In this document: positions 58,693 to 64,000 of the stretch, piece by piece | Layout of the letters: each line of letters starts with the position of its first letter | How positions within the stretch are numbered: the stretch's first letter is position 1 | Assembly: GCA_039545315.1 (NCBI GenBank) | Contig: BCIM01000014.1 | Span: forward strand, 310,001-374,000 | Length of the DNA: 64,000 nt | Direction: 5' to 3' | DNA from: Kondoa malvinella | Lineage: Eukaryota > Basidiomycota > Agaricostilbomycetes > Agaricostilbales > Kondoaceae | The notes under the pieces: generated by a model | What the model was told of the DNA's origin: nothing | The model's database searches: none | The model's input: only the letters and a program-made list of their open reading frames with translations | Program-made: the position numbers and the translations under genes

Positions 58693-60226
58693 ATGTTCAA
58701 GTCACGGCGCAAGTCAACTGCCAGCAATCAAGACCAGCCTGGCTACTTTGACATCAACACGCCCAGTCCCACGTTCTCGACCTATAGCTCTCCTCGGGAT
58801 ATCCAGCAAAGGACTTACTCAGCTATTGGCTACAACAGCTTCTCTACCGGCTCAAGAGATGGCACTCGACTACCTTCTCTGAATGAAGCTTTAAATGGTT
58901 CTTCATATCTATTGGACAGCTCTCCTGCTTCTTCTATGCTTTCTTTCAACGTCCCTTCCTACGCTAGCTCAAACGGTTTCCCACAAACTCCCGCTTCACC
59001 AAATAGCTTTGACCCCAGAAAAGCATCGCCTGGCAGTGTATGTCCTCTTCATTTCGTCCCCCAAATGCAGTGCTATAATCTCATCCTTCTCCGGATATCT
59101 CTTAGTTTTCCCGAAGAGCATCAGATGTCGCTTCTTACAACCCGTATGGCAATGAAGATATGCGAAGCAAGAAACCTAAAAAACTTTCACCTGGTTCTTG
59201 CCAAGTTTGCGGTGCTACGAGTACACCCGAATGGAGGTGAGCCATTCTTCTTCTTGTTTGTCATGTTGGACTTGTCTTATAATGAAATCTTTGCAGGAAA
59301 TCGGTCGCTGGTCCGAGGTGTGTCAATCTCCGAATGAATGGTAATTTATCGCAACGCTAATTATCAATTATCGATTCTAGGACACTCTGCAACGCATGGT
59401 TCGAGACTTTCTATTTCGTCATTGACGTTTGACTGATTTCGGTACGGCAGCGGATTGGCAGCTGCGAAGATCAGCAATGGATCTGCGGAACCGACAAGCT
59501 TGAATGAGGTCTTGGATGCATTAAGGACGATTGGCAAGATCCGCTTCAGAGTTGTTCAGGTATGTTCACCAAATGAACATTAGCTTCAATTGCTCATTAT
59601 CGGACCTTACACCTCAGTTCGAACTACCACCTGGAGCACAGGAACGAGCCGCAGCGACCTGGAATCCTCCTGCTGATTCAGCCTCGAGCGGCTACAGCAG
59701 CTATTCATCCTCAGGCCGCAGCTCAGTCTCCATACCCGGCTCAGCATCTTCCTACAACTCGACCTCATCATATTGTCCACCTACACCTTCATCTTACGCT
59801 TCTCGCCAGTCTTTCAGCACATCACCTCAAGAGACCGATGCAGCTTTCACGCTAGCCAGCCTATGCGGATCCAGCCCACCTTCGATCAATAGCGCTCAAT
59901 CGTCATTGACGACTCCTCCAGTCATCGACCGAGGTGGCTATTTCAGTCTTGGGCAAAGACCTCAAAGCTCCATGTCATTGAGCTCTCCATATGGCGCTAG
60001 TCGAGATCTCGATCGTCAAGCTAGGCGACTGTCAGCAATGAGTTTGGACTTGCAAGCCTCAGAAGCACCAGCACCAGATCCACCTCGCGCATCGACAGAT
60101 TCTGGTCGAATGTCCCTCGCCTCTTTGATGAATCCGCCAGACACCTCGTCATCCCGATCTCGCCGCTTCAGCTTTGGCTCTTCATCCTCTTCATCATCAA
60201 AACGACCCTCTACTTTCTCCTTTTGA
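58693..60226 (+). CDS. GATA-type zinc-finger transcription factor
   Basis: Start MFKSRRKSTASNQDQPGYFD, then a Ser/Pro-rich region. A single GATA finger is split over four exons: LSPGSCQVCGATSTPEWRKS, then VAGPR, TLCNACG, LAAAKI. Its spacing is C-x2-C-x18-C-x2-C, the plant/white-collar-type loop of 18 rather than 17 residues, with TPEWR and LCNACGLA. The finger is followed by NEVLDALRTIGKIRFRVVQF and a long Ser-rich tail ending SSKRPSTFSF. No PAS domain is seen. Introns (for example about 59059-59128, 59237-59297, 59324-59381, 59561-59618) are in phase. Target genes cannot be inferred; WC-2 relatives work with light receptors but usually carry a PAS domain. Confidence 0.88.
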
Positions 60227-60680
60227 TACGACCTTCCAGTGTCTATAGATCACTATATCCGCGGCTCGACATCGATTCCCCATTCTTCTGCTTCCCCGAT
60301 CACCTGAAACAACTTCAAGAAACGAAAAACGTATTGTCTCATAGAATTTAATATCAGGGCTTGGTGCTTGTTCCTGTTTGGTGCTTCGTTGATTTCAAGC
60401 CAAGACCTTGTTGTTGTGTCTTGGCGAATTGTATAATAGATTTTGATCAGTTGCGTAGTGAAAGGGGCAATATTGAATGCAGAATCGATTCCCAGCCTTA
60501 CTATAGTACATTCTCTTACAACCAGTCTGCAAGCTATACATTAAACGCCTGTACATATCCGTTTACACGTAGCCTGTCGACAGGCTACAAACCCGAACCA
60601 GCAAAGGTCGAATCGATTGAGTGTAGATTCTCCAGCCTGAGGGGGACATCAGCGAGCGAAGTCGTTACTGGGGTGAAAGC
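60227..60680. other. Intergenic region between convergent genes
   Basis: 3'-flank sequence of the GATA gene (plus) and the Zn2Cys6 gene (minus). One frame at 60361-60705 (114 codons) has no features. Nothing recognised. Confidence 0.5.
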
Positions 60681-63600
60681 TTACTCGCTCAACTGTGATG
60701 AATAGTTGTTGGTGAAGGCGGTCCATGCTGATGCTTCCATCTGTCGAGAGAATTAAGAAGGTCGTCAAACTCAATGAGAACGACATACCGAAATGGGCAT
60801 CTCGTTCCAGAACAGCAGATCGGCAGAATTGTGATCTTGCTGAAAGCCCCATAGTCCTTGGACGGAGACGTTGGAGTTGCCATTAGTCATTGCTAGTGGA
60901 CTGGGCGCCATGTCTGGGGCCGAAGCAGGTGCGGCTGAGCCAGGCAAATGTATCGCCGAATGACCGACGGCAGGCGAAGGGGCACGAGATTGTGAGCTTG
61001 ATTGAGGAACCCGACTTGCTGTGAGCTCGTTTTGACCGACTTCATCCAATTCCAGCAAGATTTGACGGTGGTGAGCAGCTAGCGTCCAACTTCCAGAAAG
61101 CTCTTCCAGCCAGCCCATGCACTGCTGTAAAGACCGTTGCGCTTTTTCGGCAAGCTGTGGATCTGCGCTTGCTCTATTCGCGACTTGCATAGCTGCTGCA
61201 GTGAAAATGACATAGACCATCTGAGTCGAAACTTTACGGAAACCAAAGTTGCGATGATAGTTCTCGGCAATCTTGCATATTGAGTCGGCTGCGTTGGTGC
61301 AGATCTGGTGCGAGCTTGGCATCGGAATACCCTTGTACGTCAGGCTAGGTGCGACCGGAATGTAGGTACGGTGCAGTAATAGGTGACAGAGGAAGAAGAC
61401 CTGAAAGCCAATGTCAGCTGTGTCGACAGCCGACAGCATCGTGTGAAGCTCACCGCATTCATAACCAGCAGATGCGAGCCCATGCGACTGATATGAGGAC
61501 CCCATGCCAGATGCGGTGGCAACTCAGCTCGCCAATCTTCCAGCTGTGCAGAAATCTCTTGTAAAGTGATGTGATTCACATCTTCTCGCCATTTCCTCCT
61601 TCTCTGGACTGAATAGACTCCAGTAATGATGTTCTCTAAAATACAAGCCAGGGAGGCGAAGGCTTTGAATGCCGATACACCGCAGAGCTGAGTTGAGGTG
61701 TTGAGATTTCCTCCTGATAAACCTCTGAGGTAGCTGATGTCCCAAGTTCCGGTCTCGGAAAGATCGTTCTTGTCCTGCACTCGAGGCAATGGGCACTATG
61801 TGGCCAGAAAGACATTAGTGACATTGCGCCGACGAATACTGCACATACGTCAAGATCTTCAGATCTGAGCAGAACAGGTCGACCAAGTACAGCAGAACAC
61901 ATTTTGTCTGTACAGCCTATGAGTGATGTCCTAAGCTGACGATAGCACACTGACCGAGGATATAGACGCCCCAGAACGACCTTATGCGCTCTTCGGTTTC
62001 GACTGGGCTAAACTTGAAGCCCGCTGCAGTGTTGACGTCCGGATGTCGATGCAAGCCTGAAAAGCCATTAGCTAGAGCAACACAGAGGCACACGCTTCGC
62101 ACCTAGATCAAGCGCCATGCGACTAGCGATACCTATGGCCCAATATCGAGATGAGCTATCAGCGCCGAATTTGCGAAGATTGACATACCGCTATACTGCC
62201 AACCCTGCGCACTTCTACCCGTTCCCATCTCTCTCAAGGTCATGAAAATCAACCCTTGCAGCACCGGAATAGAACTCTCGTTATTACTCTGAACGAGATG
62301 AAACCTCGCTCGATTGTGATAAAGCGTGCCCAAACTTCTACCAGAATACCTTACTGGATCTTCGCCTGGCGTATCTTCCGGTAAACCTTCTAATGTTCTA
62401 GCAGCTATCGCACATGCCGCGTTGAACAAAACAGGTTCGGAAGATAAAGCTTCTGAAGTCCTCTCTCGACCATAAACGACTGGCCAGAGTGAATGCGCAA
62501 AAGTGAAAAAGATGGAAATGAGTCTTTCGACGACGGCTTGTGGGACTTCTTCGTCGAAGGGTAGTTCACCTGGGTCGGGTGCGGAATTGTTTGATCCTGT
62601 TCCTGTTGGACTGACGTCTTTTAAAGCATGCGAGAGGAAAGAGCGATCCACTGAGCGTTCATAGTCGTGCAGGATTGCGCTCCTGTTATCCCAATCCTTT
62701 ACATCAGCAGATTATTGTGTTAAGACAAGATTGGACCTACAGACTAGTCTTGGGCGGTGGATTGAGATTCAGCGTAGATGAAGCAGCCGCATGCCTTCTC
62801 GCCAGCGCAACCCTCATGGCATCAGGTACGTTCCCTCTCGTGCTATCAATCGCCGGCAACCCACTCGTACTCCCACGATAACCCGCATCGATCCTACTCA
62901 TAGCTACATCACTCGATTCCCAACTTTGGTTCGTCAATTGATTCGAGAGACTTGGTAAGCGGGTAGTTTGAGGTGTATTGTCTATTGCGCCATGCAGAGG
63001 ATAAGCGGATAAAGAACTTGAAGCAGGTGAGCGAAGGTCTGATTTGAGAGCTAGTAGCGATTGTGATGCTGCTGCGTCCATGTCGCCCGCATAGGTCGTC
63101 TGAGGTCTTGTATTCGGATGAGGGTAGTTTGACATTGTTGATAAAGCGGGCCAAGGATTCGAGTCGACTGGGGAAGCCGGCATGACCATATGAGGAGTTG
63201 TCGAAAAGTTGCTTATGCTCGCTCCTGGGTACTTTTGGGAAAGCGGTTGCAAGCCTGGTAGAGACATTGAGAAGTTGGGTGTTTGCGTGTATTGAGAAGG
63301 AGGTTGCAAGTACGGGTCTGGGATATGAGGTACTAGACCTGAACTGCTACTACTCGCTTGTGGAGCGACAGAGTACTGCGAAGTAGGTAGAGAAGTGTAG
63401 GCTGCAGGATCTCGAGAAGGCATGTCGTCGAGTGGATCTGGCTTTGAAGTTGATGTTGGAGGCATAGAGTACGCAGGTACAGAAGCTACTTCTTCACCTG
63501 CTGATTGAGCAGATACGGAATCCTTCTTGGTACGTGTATATCCTTTTGGCGGTCCTCTCTTTTTGGCAACGCGGTATTCTGCTCACATACGCTCAGCCAA

Positions 63601-63890
63601 GCCGCACCGTGCAAATGCAATGGACGAGGACTGACCACAAGTATCTGCAATCTTTGCATTGATGCAGCTTTTGCAAGGTTGCTGACCATCGCACTATCGG
63701 CAAACAGTCAGCCTGTCTCTCTTCTCCTCTGCTCTGTACATGTGCAGGTCACCTTTTGCTTTCTTGTACCACAAGTCTTGCAAGCCTGCGCTATCCTGCT
63801 TTTCTTCTTTGGCCTGCTTTCATCTTGACTATCGTCTCTCTCATTGTCGGAATTCGTTTGTTTGCCGTTGCTGTTGCGCCTGCCCGACAT
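60681..63890 (-). CDS. Zn2Cys6 binuclear-cluster transcription factor (fungal_trans domain)
   Basis: Gal4-type regulator. Start ATG 63890 (MSGRRNSNGKQTNSDNE), then ACKTCGTRKQK across an intron (about 63694-63754) to CDGQQPCKSCINAKIADTC, giving C-x2-C-x6-C-x5-6-C-x2-C-x8-C with RVAKKRGPPKGY, the linker typical of RGT1/xylanolytic-activator relatives. A Ser/Pro-rich region follows, then the fungal_trans domain (ERLISIFFTFAHSLWPVVYG, ALDLGLHRHPDVN, RIRSFWGVYILDKMCSAVLG, RPVLLRSEDLDV). The C-terminal part has SICKIAENYHRNFGF and ends MEASAWTAFTNNYSSQLSE. About nine exons. Regulated genes cannot be inferred. Confidence 0.9.
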
Positions 63891-64000
63891 GTTCTCGCTA
63901 TTGTGAGCCTTCAATTAGCTGTTGAAGGCATTCGCTGAGGCACTTGCTGGTGCTGGCAGAACACGGTATTCGGACAAGAGGGATTGTTTTCCCCACACTG

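Noticed and set aside
63891..63914. Start of the Zn2Cys6 protein at 63914
   Set aside because: The codon there is TTG; the first ATG in frame is at 63890. The same reasoning removed TTG/GTG starts at 52948, 57861, 6819 and 1410.
1..64000. tRNA genes, rRNA, transposons, CRISPR-like arrays
   Set aside because: No tRNA B-box with matching A-box and cloverleaf, no long terminal or inverted repeats, no transposase or reverse-transcriptase motifs, and no regularly spaced direct repeats outside coding regions were seen by eye. A tRNAscan and repeat search would be decisive.

Overview
The window is nuclear DNA of a basidiomycete, probably yeast-like, fungus. Nearly every gene is cut by many short introns (mostly about 45-60 nt, some near 33-35 nt) with GT..AG ends and CTGAC/CTAAC-type branch sites. 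Genes sit on both strands with very short gaps, and the content is typical of basidiomycetes (a double hybrid histidine kinase, a Zn2Cys6 regulator, an RTA1-type protein, Hfl1/TMEM184, Mre11, SAPS). Base composition looks near 50% GC. I cannot fix the species. Gene models were joined by eye from reading frame, splice sites and family motifs.

Layout. 1-9.3 kb: truncated 3-ketoacyl-CoA thiolase (-), CCCH zinc-finger protein with an N-terminal NYN-like domain (+), unknown protein (-), doubtful small ORF (+), ketopantoate reductase-like gene (+). 9.5-17.3 kb: polytopic membrane protein (-), SAPS-type phosphatase subunit (+), FAHD1-like hydrolase (+). 17.3-25.3 kb: carnitine acetyltransferase (-), UBA-UAS-UBX protein (-), TMEM184/Hfl1 (+), Fyv7 (-). 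25.4-32.3 kb: methionine aminopeptidase 1 (-), F-box protein (-), and a secreted repeat protein made of 17 tiny phase-2 exons (+). 33.6-41.7 kb: NC2-beta (+), Mak32-like pfkB kinase (-), RTA1-like gene with two lesions (-), Mre11 (+). 41.9-49.2 kb: hybrid kinase with two kinase and two receiver modules (+). 49.4-64 kb: DUF1295 protein (-), TMEM41-like VTT protein (-), Cns1/TTC4 (+), NDUFA12 (-), CBM48 protein (-), GATA factor (+), Zn2Cys6 regulator (-).

Functional links. Thiolase and a dual-targeted carnitine acetyltransferase both belong to peroxisomal fatty-acid breakdown and acetyl-unit export. Other genes are housekeeping (Sit4 regulation, transcription repression, DNA repair, rRNA processing, Hsp90 co-chaperone, complex I). 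No mobile element, rRNA, tRNA or CRISPR was recognised.

The most unusual object is the gene at 30535-32321. It encodes a signal-peptide protein, all 16 introns are in phase 2, and every internal exon is a multiple of three, including three exons of 6 nt. This is the architecture of the micro-exon genes of schistosomes, which I do not know from fungi. Four introns elsewhere use GC-AG ends, and the RTA1-like gene carries an in-frame stop and a lost splice acceptor.
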